Of a stretch of DNA of 64,000 bases, positions 53,191 through 64,000 are shown piece by piece. Source of the stretch: Steinernema hermaphroditum (taxonomy: Eukaryota; Nematoda; Chromadorea; Rhabditida; Steinernematidae); contig CM059622.1 of assembly GCA_030435675.1 (NCBI GenBank), forward strand, positions 1,984,001 to 2,048,000, written 5' to 3'. The notes beneath the pieces are model-generated. The model was not told where the DNA came from and ran no database searches. It saw only the letters and a list, made by a program, of their open reading frames with translations. The position numbers and the translations under genes were made by a program. Numbering within the stretch: the first letter of the stretch is position 1; every line of letters starts with the position of its first letter.

Positions 53191-55277
53191 ATGTGGAAGT
53201 ACGGAGTCGTCGTCTTCTTCGCCGCTGTCGGCTTCAAACTCCTTCTCGACTACGAGTTCTCTCGGGACCCTCCCAAGTTTGAAAAGGTATCGCTTTGTTC
53301 CCGCTTTTGCCTTTTGGAGTTGCTGTTCTAGGATGATTTCTTCGGTGAGGGCGCAGTGCACGCCGATGACGAGACGATCCACGACTTCTCCATCGCCGTC
53401 GATCCGTCGCAACTTGAGGATCTCAGAGAACGCGTCAGGCTCGGACGCCAACGGCTGCAAATGTTGCTGGAAGGGAGCAACTTCGAGTTTGGCTTCAACG
53501 GAGAGTATCTGAAGAACCTGACCGACGCGTGGCTCAAGTACGATTGGAAGCAGCACGAGTACTTCCTCAACACGTTCCAGCACTACAGGTTCGTCTTTTT
53601 CGTGTGTTTTCGCTGGAAATATATCGCGGAAAATTGTGTGTAGATTGCGTACGAACTCTGACACTCTACGGAATGCCAAGAAACAGGCGTGAAGTATGTG
53701 CAGATCGAACAACAAGTCAGTTGAGTTAGTGAACGATAAAATAAGCATTTTAAATTGCTCCGAATGAAGGTCAAAAAAGGTTATTCGTCATATACACGAC
53801 GTTTCAGCTGTTTGAGTATTGTATGCGACCGGTTTTGAGACGCTTTTTGGACTTTATTTGAAGGAAGTTTAGCGAATTTCTAATTGTTTTGTATTTAACA
53901 AATTTGAAACGGCGAAAAGCAAATGGCAGTGCCGTCCAGAACATTTCGCTTGCACGCCCGATCGCTTCGCACAAAACCAGGAACTGATTCCTGAATCTCT
54001 TCCAAATGGGACAAAGCAGCTGTCTAGACAACTAAAAGGGCAAATGAGTGTAGCAGAAGATGACTCTGTTGTTCTTGGCTGCACTCTTGCTACAGAACTA
54101 ATCAATCGTTCAATTCCAGAACGGAAATCGAAGGACTGCTCGTCCACTTCGTTCGGACAAATTATCCACCGAAGAAAAGCGAGAAGAAGCTGCCGATCAT
54201 CCTCCTCCACGGCTATCCATCCTCCTTTTGGGACTTCTACAAGGTGATCCCGATCCTGGCGAATCCGGGCAGATTCGGATTCGATTTCGGCGGCAAGGGT
54301 ACGATCGTTTTCGATGTCATCGTTCCGTCCATTCCGGGATTCGCATGGTCCGAGAGGCCATCCAAACAAGGTTTAGCCGTATCATTTTTCTCTTTGTTTT
54401 ATGTCCTTTTATTCCAGGGTTCGGATTCGTCGAATGTGCTCGTGCCTACTCGAAGCTGATGGAACGTCTCGGCCACAAGCAATACTTCGTTTTCGGAATG
54501 GGTGAATTAGGGGTTGAAACTGCCACCGCCCTCGCCCACTTCGCACCGCAAGCGGTCAGAGGTCTCCAAGTGGCTAACCCATATGTCAGCCCCTTCCAAG
54601 ACGCTCAAGTTTTCGTTAAAAGCCTCTTGGCGTCTTTCACGCCAAAGCTTTATCTGAACGAAAAGGAAGAAAATGTGATTCTCCCTCTGAGCGAACAGAT
54701 TTCGAGCTTCTTCAAACATTTTGGCTACTTCATCGTCCAGAAAGCCCGACCCGATTCATTGTGTATGTATTTAGTAAGCCGCAGTCGTTTTACACCTTTA
54801 TTTTAGCCGTTGCCGTCAACGATTCACCTCTGGGATTAGCCGCTTGGCTTCTGGACCGCTTCGCTTTAGGTGTCAATCGGAACTTTACCTCTCATTCGCA
54901 AGGATGGCTTCAGAACAGTCTTACGGTAGATGAACTCCTCACTGAAGTCCACATTTATTGGCTCACGGGAACGTTTCCTCACGCTGCTCGATTCTTTAAG
55001 AACTCTTACGATCACCCAGTATTTCAGGAAATGATGAGGTTGGCAGGCTACTCCTTCAAAACTCATTTGATTATTTAGAGCCCCACTGAACACCTCGACC
55101 GCAGTTCTAATCCTTCCAGCAGCCTCGTGCGCTTCTCCTCGCCACTTACTCTCCCACCGATACAAAGAAATCGTTAGGTATACGATAGCGGACAAGGGAG
55201 GCGACTTCCCCGCCCTGCAACAGCCGCGCCTTGTTGCAGAAGAGATCTTTTCATTTGTGGAACAGATGACCAGTTAG
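53191..55277 (+). CDS. Microsomal epoxide hydrolase (EPHX1)-fold protein, probably catalytically dead
   Basis: Exons 53191-53286, 53332-53588, 54120-54370, 54418-54762, 54807-55038 and 55079-55277 give 459 residues (human EPHX1: 455). A membrane anchor (VVVFFAAVGFKLLL, residues 6-19) and the N-terminal lid region (FSIAVDPSQLEDLRERV) match the family. The alpha/beta-hydrolase core has the oxyanion-side HGYPSSFWDFYK and PSIPGFAWSERP. The nucleophile elbow, normally GGDWG, reads MGELG, so Asp is replaced by Glu. The catalytic His, normally in GGHFAA, is replaced: the sequence is GGDFPA. Both changes are read directly. The family opens epoxides to diols through a covalent Asp ester; this member should not. 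The stop lies 39 bp from the stop of the convergent phosphatase gene. Confidence 0.87.
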
Positions 55278-55316
55278 CTTTTAATAAATCTCGTTTATTA
55301 CACTGCCTCTGATCTT

Positions 55317-56442
55317 TTATTTCGCTTTGATCGCGACCGACTTGCCCGCCTTAGGGAACTTCGGACGGAAAATCTGAAAGAAGGCGCTTCTTAATAGTCT
55401 CAAATAGGAGTTTACCTTGAAAGAGCACAGTAGATCTTTGTTGACGTGCATCACGGCGGCAGCATTATCGAACTGCCCGCAGTAGTGGGGAGTGGAGAAA
55501 ATAGTGACTAGCTTCCGGTTGGCAAAGAACTCATAGCCATCTTGGACAACCTAACATTTTGTCCGGTAGTAGCGGAAACACGAAAAAAGTAATACCTGAT
55601 GAGCACGACAAATCAGATCAAGACCGTATTTTTCGCAGATGCTGTTAACCACATCAGTCCCGAAAGTGCAGGAGACGCCACGGATGCTGAACTTAAACTT
55701 GGCGGTGCGCGCGTCCGGGTCGGCCCAGAGAAGATCAAGGGGAAGAGACGGATTTGGGGGGTCAGGAAGAGGGCGGATGATGTCACGAAGGACGTCCAGC
55801 GACTTTCCATTGAGCAATTCAGGTGAAAGGCCTCCATGCATACAGAGAATTCGCTCTCCGACAAGAGCTGTCAGCGGCATAACGTTGAACACGTCCTAAA
55901 TGTGAGTTTAGAGCAGTTTTTTTTTCTGAATGTACATTTATACCTGGAACATGTTATAGAGCCGCGGAGAGCAATAACGACGGTTAAGTTCTTCATAGAA
56001 GCCGTAGATTCGGTTGACGAGTTGGGTTTCGTGGTTCCCGCGGAGCCGTTCTTGCCAAACATGCGAACTAAGTCAGTATATTGCCCATGAACGTCTCCAC
56101 AGATGCAAATAGGAGGCTCCAGTTCCAGCAGCATAGGCTGATCCATAAAAATGTCTTTTGCTACCGTCAGCATGTCGTACAAGTCCTAAAATGAAACATT
56201 AGGCTTTACCTGCTCCGGCACTGTCTCACTCATTCCTTGACCAGTGCGCCCCACGCGCATCAATTTCTCGATGAATGCGTCGATTCCGATGCTGTCCACG
56301 CTGAGGCGCGCTGGCTTGCATTGTGTTGAAACCGCAGCTGTGGTCACGTTTGACACGGTGGATTTCACCACAGCTTGCGAATCTGAAAGATGAAAGGCGG
56401 AATGATGGAGCAAAAAAAAAGAGAACAAAACTTACTCTTCAT
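55317..56442 (-). pseudogene. PP1-type serine/threonine phosphatase gene with an internal deletion
   Basis: Exons: 56442-56436, 56382-56210, 56185-55944, 55895-55596, 55550-55416 and 55373-55317. The 5' part reads a family-specific N-terminus, then [20 protein letters not shown]. The next recognisable segment, [20 protein letters not shown], begins directly after it but in another frame. About 40 residues that should lie between, including GDYVDRG, are missing. Exon 3 is 242 nt, not a multiple of three, although both flanking introns are phase 0. Downstream exons remain intact: [55 protein letters not shown]. The good condition elsewhere suggests a recent loss, a polymorphism or an assembly error. 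The divergent neighbour starts 447 bp away. Confidence 0.85.
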
Positions 56443-56888
56443 CGTCCACAAATGACTTCGACTTCGCTGGAAGGAGGAGCGTCTGTGCTACGGAGACCCG
56501 ACCTGTTTTGAACAGAGCCGAATGCCGAATGGGAGCGGTGGTGGATCTGACCTGTCTGGTTTTGCAGAGGGCGACTAGGAGACATATGCGTAAAACGTTC
56601 AATATGGCCTTTTTATGGTGGAATGTTAGCACACCGTTGTGTGAGAAAAGAAGAAAGGGCGAAGGCGGTTCCTCCGGCACTTCCGCCCCTTCCCCTGTGG
56701 TGTTGATTGGGGATTACTGTAGCGCGCGTTGTCTGCTTTTCGTTGCTGTCTGTACTTTGCAATTTCCGGAATGTTCTGTAGACACCCACGTGGATCTGTC
56801 TCGTCTACAGTTTGCTGCTGCAGAGGAGCGTCCAACGCTCCAGTCTTCTCTCTTTGAGTGTCAGTTAGCGGTCGATCGCTTCCGAACG
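56443..56888. promoter_or_regulatory. Shared divergent intergenic region holding a repeat copy
   Basis: 446 bp separate the starts of the phosphatase gene (minus) and the cysteine-rich gene (plus). Positions 56690-56885 are the inverted partner of 47381-47590, so a dispersed repeat makes up most of the presumed promoter of the cysteine-rich gene and ends at its start codon. Confidence 0.5.
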
Positions 56889-59716
56889 ATGCTCCGACCC
56901 GTGTTCGTCTCTCTGACGATCATCACCTTCTTCTCTCTCGCTTTCGCCAATTTTGACCGATGTGCCTATGCAGGTTTATTATCTGCTTTTCCTGTTGATT
57001 ATTTGCGAAGTTTGTTTCAGACGATGACCTCTGCGAGCTGGAAGGAATAGAACGGTACATGCATGTAGTGGATAGAAGAGAAGCGCCGCTGCAATCGCCT
57101 GGCAATTCAGTAACCAGAGCGAACTTCGTTATTCTGGATAGCGCACGAATTCCGACTCGGACTCCTGGTCGGGTTACATGTCGGACGCCTGCCGGGAAGA
57201 TTAAAAACCAAGAATACTGCTACTATGGTAAGTGTTTATGCTCTTCTCTAAGGCTAATTCGCTGCTTTAGCCATCGACACTGGTGATCCTTCGAAAAATT
57301 TCAAAGTCTATTATAACAAGAAGAACGATGATAAAAACCCTCACGTTAAAGTCTTGAAGGATCAAATTCGGCCGTTCTGTTTACAAGATGATGTGAATTT
57401 TATCGGCACCAAGCTGTTCCCTGCGTTTATGACCAGAGAATTGAATGTAACTGGCAAAACACGTCGCACTTTGACTGATACATGGGTCTACTGCTGTCGC
57501 TATAACTGCACTGCGAAATTAGAGCCTGCAAGCGGCAATATCCTCGAATCAGATATCACTCTGGCAATTGATTTGGCGACAACATACTTCAGAAATATGC
57601 CGCGTACCGCAATGGGAGTTTCGAAAATTGAGAAAGCTGACAAGAACACGTGCTATACTGAAGATCTGATGAATAGTCCGAAGCTGCCTTACGTCTCGAC
57701 ATGCCATTCTTTTTTCGCTAAGCACGAAAACGCCTCCAACGTTCACTCTGGCCGAATGTTGTACAATAGAATTAGTGACATTACTACCTTCGAAAGCGAC
57801 GGACCGTATACCGAAAGTCCTACCCTCATTCTTCGAACACTGGCGCAATGTAATCTCACTTTTAGTGAAGAACTCGGACTCGAACAAGACAAAACAGTTA
57901 GTTTTTCGAACATAGTTCTGAATTTCATTTTGGATTATAGGATATATGCGTTGCCTTTGTACATACCGCGTTCTATTTCCGCTACTGTTGCTGTCCGAAC
58001 AACATGTCCTTGTGTGCTCCACGAAAATCGACAAACAAGGATACCGTCTTGTGTGCATCCGGCAATTACGCAACGGACCGCCCTCTGGCGATACAGTCAT
58101 TAGAACCAAGCGATTTGTCGGCCAAAGAGTGCGTTCTAATATATAGGTGGCACCCTGACAACACGTAAGTCTGCCTTATACGTTTGTTTCGCGAAATGAT
58201 GTTTTTCAGAAAAGTCGAGGTTATCATGAAGCCTCGTGTGTTCCCATTGGAAACTTATAACCAGATTGGAAACTTTCGCTGTAAGATGATCACCAATAAG
58301 AATATAGCTTGTCCGCATATTGACATTGAGCCACAAACGCGGGAAATCGCTTGCATATGCAATTTTACCGATTTCTGCAATATCGACTATCACTTCGACT
58401 ACAAGAGCAAAGACATAGCTGAAGGGTTAGCAAAGGGAGTAAGTGTCATTATCGCTTGATCTCTTTAATCTTGTATCTCTGTTCTTAGTGGCAAAGTTGT
58501 GCGTACACACCAGAGCATTTCTTCCAGAAGGATGCCTTTGTGAGAGATGACAACGTATTCTGCCCTCTCTTTTTCGAAATGGCCAAGAGAGTTTCAATGA
58601 ATTTTGTGAATGGAGGAAATATGGGATTCATGGACAACGATGAGTGCGCATTGGTTTTACGTCCCTTGGTAGATGATAAGCTCTATTTCAGTAATGTTGT
58701 ACGTCGAGTAGCAAATGAACGCTGCAAAATCGTAGAAATCCGTCTCAACAAGGAAGTGCTGTCTGCGTTACCGTGTGACTACAGAGAAAAAGGATATCAA
58801 GACGCCGACTTCCACTTGCCGAGACTAGTGCTTCTGTGTGCGTGCACAGGTGAGTGATATCTTGGGCGGTACGTGTTGAACTAATTTCTCAGATGGAAAG
58901 AAACAAAAGAAGAATGGAGAGCAATGTGATGTGGCTCTTCGAAAGGATCTGACGAACATCTTCACCAAAACATTTCAACGGATACTTCCCAGATGTTACA
59001 TGAGAAGGACGGAATTTAATGTCACACTCTTCAACATTGCCGATCATGTGAAAGTTAGAAGCACAATAGAAAACAGTGAAAATGCATATTGTTATCAAGC
59101 ATACTCGTCCGAAGGGGCGACGGGATTCCTTGAGAGCGGACCGGTAAGGAATATTTGTTGTGCGGTTGCATATGCTCTTTCTCAGGTTACATCGAATAAT
59201 GAACAGTACGCCAAAATGTGTGCTAAACTCATAGCCGACAAAGTGGGTTGTATTGTCACGAAAGATAAAGAAGCCTTCTGCTGTTGCCGAGTTGAAGAAG
59301 GCGCCAGCGGGCCCTGCAATGACCTTTTGATATCCAGAGCTTTAGTTGACCTATGTAAGTACTTACTTTTCATTTTTTAAATGCATGTCACACCCATTCC
59401 AGTCTTGACTGAAGGCTATGCAGATGAAAAAGATTGTTCCGGGGAAGTGTGCCATCGGGAAGATCCCAGATGTTACATAGAACGAGGTTATCAACGCGAA
59501 AGTCCTCGAGTGGCTGGCTGCATCACCAGGATTGACGAAAAAGTTCATCACAACAGCTCCCTTCGCCATTTGCAGGCCTGCGAATTGGAGCACAATCAAG
59601 ACAAATGTATTGCCGAGTTCCGTGGTGAAGAGGAAGACATGGTAATGTGCTGCTGTAAGGAGCGCGAGAATTGTCCGAAGAACAGCCAAAATGAGTTTGG
59701 CGTAAACCTCGATTGA
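56889..59716 (+). CDS. Large secreted cysteine-rich protein with repeated modules
   Basis: Nine exons (56889-56973, 57021-57227, 57271-57896, 57941-58164, 58210-58438, 58489-58849, 58893-59143, 59186-59354, 59403-59716) give 821 residues in one frame. A signal peptide (LRPVFVSLTIITFFSLAFA) is followed by several modules of about 110-140 residues whose ends carry clustered cysteines: YCCRYNCT, YCCCPNNMSLC, CICNFTDFC, LLCACTD, FCCCRVEEGASGPC and MCCCKERENC. The CxC or CCC cluster plus a final C-N/C-P step recalls three-finger (Ly6/TOLIP-like) or related nematode secreted domains, but I cannot assign a named family. No transmembrane segment or GPI tail is seen, so it is probably extracellular. 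Exon borders tend to follow the cysteine clusters, consistent with module duplication. Confidence 0.82.
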
Positions 59717-60002
59717 ATTGTTTTTGTTATTTATGATAAAAATGTTTTGTTGATTAAGCCAGCGCTGTCTAGGTAGCTCGTCCCTTTAAGTATCTGCAAT
59801 TGTTAGATTCGCTAGAACCCGTACATAGAAGGCTGAATTATGGAGTCGTCTACGTAGCTCACATACTTTGTTCTGCTTCTTGTTCGCTTTTTGTGATCTT
59901 TTCTTATGATACGTTTTGTTTAAAGTGATCGTTTGTTGTGATTCTCGCGTATGATTGCCACGTGTTTGCCATGTTCTCATTTCAGAAGCCGTCTCTCCCA
60001 CG
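59717..60002. other. Short intergenic region
   Basis: About 290 bp without coding support. TTCTCATTTCAG at 59976-59987 is a good acceptor, 15 bases before the ATG at 60003, probably for a spliced leader. Confidence 0.5.
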
Positions 60003-61457
60003 ATGAGTTCCGACCATCCGTTGATCGTGGTGCTGTTCGACGTGCTGCACCGGCTTTCCACGTCTCTGGAGTCCGTCTCGCTTCGAGTGGCGCTTCTGGA
60101 GCGCGAGGCGATCACCGAGAAGAAGCGGAGACAGAAGGAGCGCCAGATCTCGATGGACTGCTTCGAGGCAATGCTGGCGCGGGTGGAGCGTCTGGAGGAG
60201 AAGCTGTCACCGAGGCGATGCGAAGACACGTGGCTTCCCGGAGAGAAGGAGGAAGTGGAGCTGCCGAGTTTCTCTGAATCCGAAGAATTTGTCGTGGAAG
60301 ACGTTGCCGAATTCCACTCATGGGTACCCACAGCGGCGTAGGCGAAGTCGCCGTCCCCTGTGTAATCTCTTCTTTTTGTAGAGTTGAGGTGATTGTCGAC
60401 AAACAGAACGAGAGCGTTCGGGAGAAACCGGCGCCGCTCAAGAAACGGAGAGACGAGTCGTGAGTGGGGAGAAGTAACCGGGCCTGCTCAACGACCCCTT
60501 CCAGGAGGACGGACGAGGAGGGTGTGCCGCCTTCGACGAGATGCGAGAAGCCCTACCGGCGTAAGGATCGCGGTTCATTGTGCCCTTTCACTCTGGTAGG
60601 CTCGTACGCCTCCGCTACCGTAGTCGACCGACATCTTCAGCTGCAACGCAGACTCCGTCGCCACATCAACTGCTGCACCCCTCGGCGCCAATTCATCGAA
60701 GAAACTGTCGATGCCCTCTGCGACTTCATAGACGACGAGCACCACGTCGCTTACGACATGTTCGCCGAGGAGCTCCTCTTCGCGATCCTGCACGATCCAA
60801 AGCGCTGTCGGCTCTACGTCGATCTCTTCTTAGCGGTCAAGGAGAAGATGTCGAACGGAAACCTCCTCCTCGGAGCTCTGCTGAAGACGATAAGCCGGAA
60901 TCGCTGCGACAAGGCTACACTGATCGTGAATCGCATCAATCGAGTGAGCTGCACGAGGACGAAAGCGATACTCGAGGAACTGAAGACGGAATACAAGAAG
61001 GTCAACAAGCAGATAGTCGCCAACTCATTGATGTGAGTGCGTCGTGTCTAGTTGGGTTATTCTGAGACAGATATTGATTGCTAAAGACGTCTGTTCACTT
61101 TAAAAGTTCACTTTAAGTCTGCAAATGTTTGGAGCGGTCAATATAGAACTACCTAAAATGTTTATTTCAGCTTGCTCGGAGAGCTCCAGAAGCATTGCGT
61201 CATCTGCCGTAACGTCTTGATTTTTGCCGACTTCTATCGCAACCACGGGTCACCCCAGTTCGCCATGCGCTCCTGCGACCGACTGGTTCGAGTGTCCCGC
61301 GAGAAGCGATGGTATATGGACACGGATTACTGCGAAGAACAGTCAGTTTCTGGAATATTGTTCAAATTGTTGATGTATGGTAGTTTAGGGAGAACTACGG
61401 AAGCCACAAAACAAAAAGAGGACAGTGAATTCTCAACAATCGCAACAATAGTATTTT
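60003..61457 (+). CDS. Hypothetical basic helical protein, exon 1 join unresolved
   Basis: Exon 1 from 60003 codes MSSDHPLIVVLFDVLHRLS, then a coiled-coil-like part (ERLEEKL type) and an acidic stretch (SFSESEEFVVEDVAEF); its frame stops at 60341. After the strong acceptor TTTTTGTAG at 60380, an open frame (VEVIVDKQ, then APLKKRRDES) runs to 60462, through a 45-nt intron to 60507-61033 and on to 61170-61457. The main part is helical and basic: RRQFIEETVDALCDFID, FAEELLFAILHDPKRC, NGNLLLGALLKTISRNRC, a layout reminiscent of MIF4G/HEAT-type repeats, which is only a guess. I could not find a donor that joins exon 1 to the rest in frame, so these may be two genes or one exon may be missing. The final 30 residues may be read-through of a donor (CAGTCAGT at 61339). 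Confidence 0.5.
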
Positions 61458-61516
61458 GATATTTTGGTCAAGAATTGTAAATTTTGAGTCATACGTCCAG
61501 GAACTTCATTGCCTTT

Positions 61517-62383
61517 TCAAATCGTCAACGTAACGTTATAATAGCACCAAAGCCTGTTGTTGTCGAAGACGTCATAGTCATGCCACATGCCATCGTAGAA
61601 GATCATGGTGAGGTACTCGTTCAGGCCGTCATGGTTGTCGGGCTGCGCGTGCTCGACGTCCCAGACGGTGAAGTCCATTGCAGTGCCGTCGGTCCAGCGG
61701 AACGTCTCCGCGCCGAACGTAGTCCGATCGAAGGGCGCGATGAGTCCTATGCCGGCCGTGTAGAGCGTGTCGTCGGCTGAAAGCTCGACTAGAAGGATCT
61801 TGTGTCCAAAACCTACTGTAGGTCAGTTCTGCCAAGAAGTGATTCTGCTTGGCGCTGTGGATGGAGACGGCCTGGGCGGCGGCGACGCCCGAGTGCCTGG
61901 AACAGTCGTGGAAGATCTTGTCCGTCATCTCCTCTGGAGACGTCGAAGCGTCGAAGTCGATTGGCAGCATACGGTAGCAGCGCTCCTCGAACATCGTCCA
62001 ACCCTCGAGGCACTGAACGTGGTCCCGCCACGACTTTCCATCTCGGCTGATGAAGAAGGTTTGAGCGCCAGATTGGTCTTTCCTCACTCCGGTCACCTAA
62101 AGTGTCTGTGGAGTCCCTCCCTATCTACCGAATTAGATACGTTTCTGTAAGCGAAACATTTCCTTTCCGCAAAATCGTAACCAAAGAAGGCGATATCGAG
62201 GCGATCGAGGAACTTATGCCCACAGGCGACCAAGTCGAACGCATCGGATTCGTCGGAGTCGCCGACGACGGCGACACCGTCGGGGAATCGCTGAACGCGG
62301 AGAATCCGACGATTGTCGTCGGAAGACAGAGTTGAGGAGAAGATGAAGAAGAGTCCGAACACGACCGCTCCCTTCGGAAACAT
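61517..62383 (-). CDS. Secreted C-type lectin domain protein
   Basis: Exons 62383-62141, 62096-61817 and 61776-61517 give 260 residues. The N-terminus MFPKGAVVFGLFFIFSST is a signal peptide. A first domain of about 60 residues has two cysteines (VACGHKFLDRLDIAFFGY, ERKCFAYRN) and is not identified. The C-type lectin domain starts at CLEGWTMFEERCYRM and includes AQAVSIHSAKQNHFLAEL, FRWTDGTAMDF, the QPDN sugar/calcium-site motif, and MWHDYDVFDNNRLWCYY. One of the usual inner cysteines (before the NEYLTM step) is absent. The QPD form usually predicts galactose-type binding. Nematode lectins of this type are often secreted in gut or cuticle, but nothing here shows that. Introns are about 44 and 40 nt. 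Confidence 0.83.
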
Positions 62384-62657
62384 TTCGGCGAAGTGAGGAA
62401 TGTGTCTGGCTCTTTGCTTTAAGGGAACAAAGGAGCCTTTGAGCGATGGAATGTTTGTAGTCTGAACTTTTGGAATGTCGTCGCTGACATTTGGGGACCA
62501 TCATCATTCGTCGGCCGACTTCTTGGGGTCACTGGTCTTTTGAACCCGTTTCGATCCGATTTATTTTATTTACTTATTAACTGAGAGCTTAAAAAAAGAA
62601 TTTTATCGAACAAATTACAATTTGAGCAATAAATAAATAATAAAACTTTTTACAAAA

Positions 62658-64000
62658 TCACTTCATCTCTTTCTTGATAAGCCGAAAGGCCTTACTAACG
62701 GCAGTAACGCTGTTCAGCCGTCCCTCGTCGTCCATCAAGGCGCTCATCTTCTTTACGTAGCTCTGCGAATAGAGGACGCTGACATTCTTCAGCGTTCGGA
62801 GCTGCTTCAGCTTTTCGAAGTAGTTGACGGTTGTGTCGAAGCTGAGTCGGCGTGTGTCTTCGTGAAGCGGCGCCAGGACGACAACGTGGACTTCGGGATG
62901 GGCGGCAGCGAAGAAGCCGACAATCCACACGAAGATTTCGGCGTGCCGTTCGGCGTTGACTTCTCGGCGGCGAAGGTCCTCGGTCACCTCGACGAATACG
63001 TCTAAGGATTTTTTTCTTGGTTTGTACTGGAGCAAAACGTCCATGAGTTCGTCGAGGGATTCGGCCCGCAGATGCCGTCCGGAGGTGGGCATCTCCTGCC
63101 TGAAGGCGGCCATGTTGTAACCCCCGACGTAGACAATATCTTCAACGTCTCCTTCGATGCTTGGACACTCGGCGGAAGTGCTGTCGAAGAGCTTGTCAAC
63201 GTAGGCTGCGACTACAAGGGACACCTCCTTCGGTGGATCGCGGGGGGCACAACTGTCGACGAAGTAGCGGCTAAGTAGGCGATGACTACGCGTGGCATCG
63301 GTAAGGAGCGAGAATTCCATCCTGAACTGTGTGGCGCTAGTTGCGTAGTAATCTGCGAATTCTCCGTCCACGATGAGCTCCCCGAACTGCACTCCTTCTT
63401 CTTCTTCTTCTTCTTCTTCTTGCCCTCTAAGAGTGTCTACGTCGGGTGAGACGGATCTATTGACTTTGTGCCGGCGACGGGGCGGTGATATTACTGTAAA
63501 TGGGTGGGGATATATGGGTAGAATGAGATCTTACTTTCCACGCTAGAATCCGAATCCGAGCTAACGTACATGGTGAGGTCGATACGGCGACGTTTTGGAT
63601 CGGGCACGACGAAGGAGAGATCTGATGAGGGCGAAATGAGCGAATGCCATGGTAAGTCCTTAGGCTGTACCTTCTTCTGAATCTTCGGCGCTCTCTTCTG
63701 AACGGGGCATCTCCTCTGATTCAGACGTCCCTTCTGCTTCGAACGACTCTTCCGACTCAGACGTCTCTTCTTCTTCGAACGACTTTCCGGACAGCTCCTG
63801 GCAGCGCTGCGCATAGGAGCGCACCATTCTTTCGACGAGCTGTGTCTGCTTCGCGGCGCTCTCCTTTAGTTGACCCCGGTTTCGCGGTGTAATCTCCTCC
63901 CACATCTCCAGGAGCGCCGTCTCGTCGGAGCCCTTGTGGGCCTTGGCGACCTCAGAGACGACGCTCCGGAGCAGATCGGAACACTCGGCGGCTTTGGGGT
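62658..64000 (-). CDS. Two-domain hypothetical protein, copy B (5' end outside the window)
   Basis: On the minus strand, exon segments 64000-63671 (partial), 63621-63535 and 63493-62658 read without a break. The N-terminal domain (PKAAECSDLL, WEEITPRNRGQLKE) is clearly related to copy A but quite diverged. The linker is longer and strongly acidic (SEESFEAEGTSESEEMP) with KRRRID, then SSDSDSS. A run of seven Glu, coded by (GAA)n at about 63397-63421, replaces the third intron of copy A. From GVQFGELIVDGEF onward the protein and DNA are nearly identical to copy A for about 735 bp. The true start lies beyond position 64000. Likely nuclear by composition; function unknown. Confidence 0.75.

Noticed and set aside
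59786..60331. 181-codon minus-strand Ser-rich ORF
   Set aside because: It is antisense to the exon starting at 60003, which has an acceptor and a sensible protein.

Overview
The window is eukaryotic and reads as nematode genomic DNA. Genes carry many short GT-AG introns (often 42-54 nt), several start codons sit just behind TTTCAG-type acceptors as in spliced-leader genes, and the gene set includes an orcokinin-like neuropeptide precursor, paired fukutin-type LicD genes and a PAT-type (DIRS-class) tyrosine-recombinase retrotransposon. The species cannot be fixed from sequence alone.

Layout. 1-12 kb is an accessory, repeat-built region. It holds the remains of one PAT-like element (1-1222), four related units coding a small two-helix membrane protein (about 1430-6545), a foldback element and a hAT-type element nested in one of those units, and a structurally complete PAT element (6583-11837) whose pol ORF is split by a 515-bp insertion. 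12-17 kb holds the Sec-specific elongation factor (minus strand) and, divergently, an S4-domain probable mitochondrial RNA-binding protein. 17-29 kb is gene-poor: a neuropeptide gene spans 20.3-25.1 kb with transposon-filled introns, alongside several MITEs. 29.5-31.4 kb has a p47-type UBX/SEP cofactor followed 166 bp later by NDUFA12, probably one operon. 34.6-36.0 kb holds a shortened choline-phosphate cytidylyltransferase. 36-45.5 kb is mariner and hAT relics, mostly inside a 5.2-kb first intron. 45.5-49.2 kb has tandem LicD/fukutin-like type II membrane proteins. 49.6-64 kb is gene-dense: a duplicated nuclear-looking gene at both ends in inverted orientation, a coiled-coil protein, a one-helix lysine/glutamate-rich protein, an epoxide-hydrolase fold protein with two catalytic residues replaced, a PP1-type phosphatase gene with an internal deletion, a nine-exon secreted cysteine-rich protein, a hypothetical basic protein and a C-type lectin.

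Best leads. (1) Small hAT-type elements that share CAGAGATG-like ends and near-perfect 8-bp target duplications but carry different short-motif arrays near their ends. (2) The repeated unit coding a small two-helix membrane protein. (3) An inverted pair of nearly identical 0.73-kb gene segments 11.6 kb apart, whose similarity starts abruptly. (4) A pseudoenzyme epoxide hydrolase. All exon joins were made by hand from splice signals, reading frame and family similarity; none has transcript support here.
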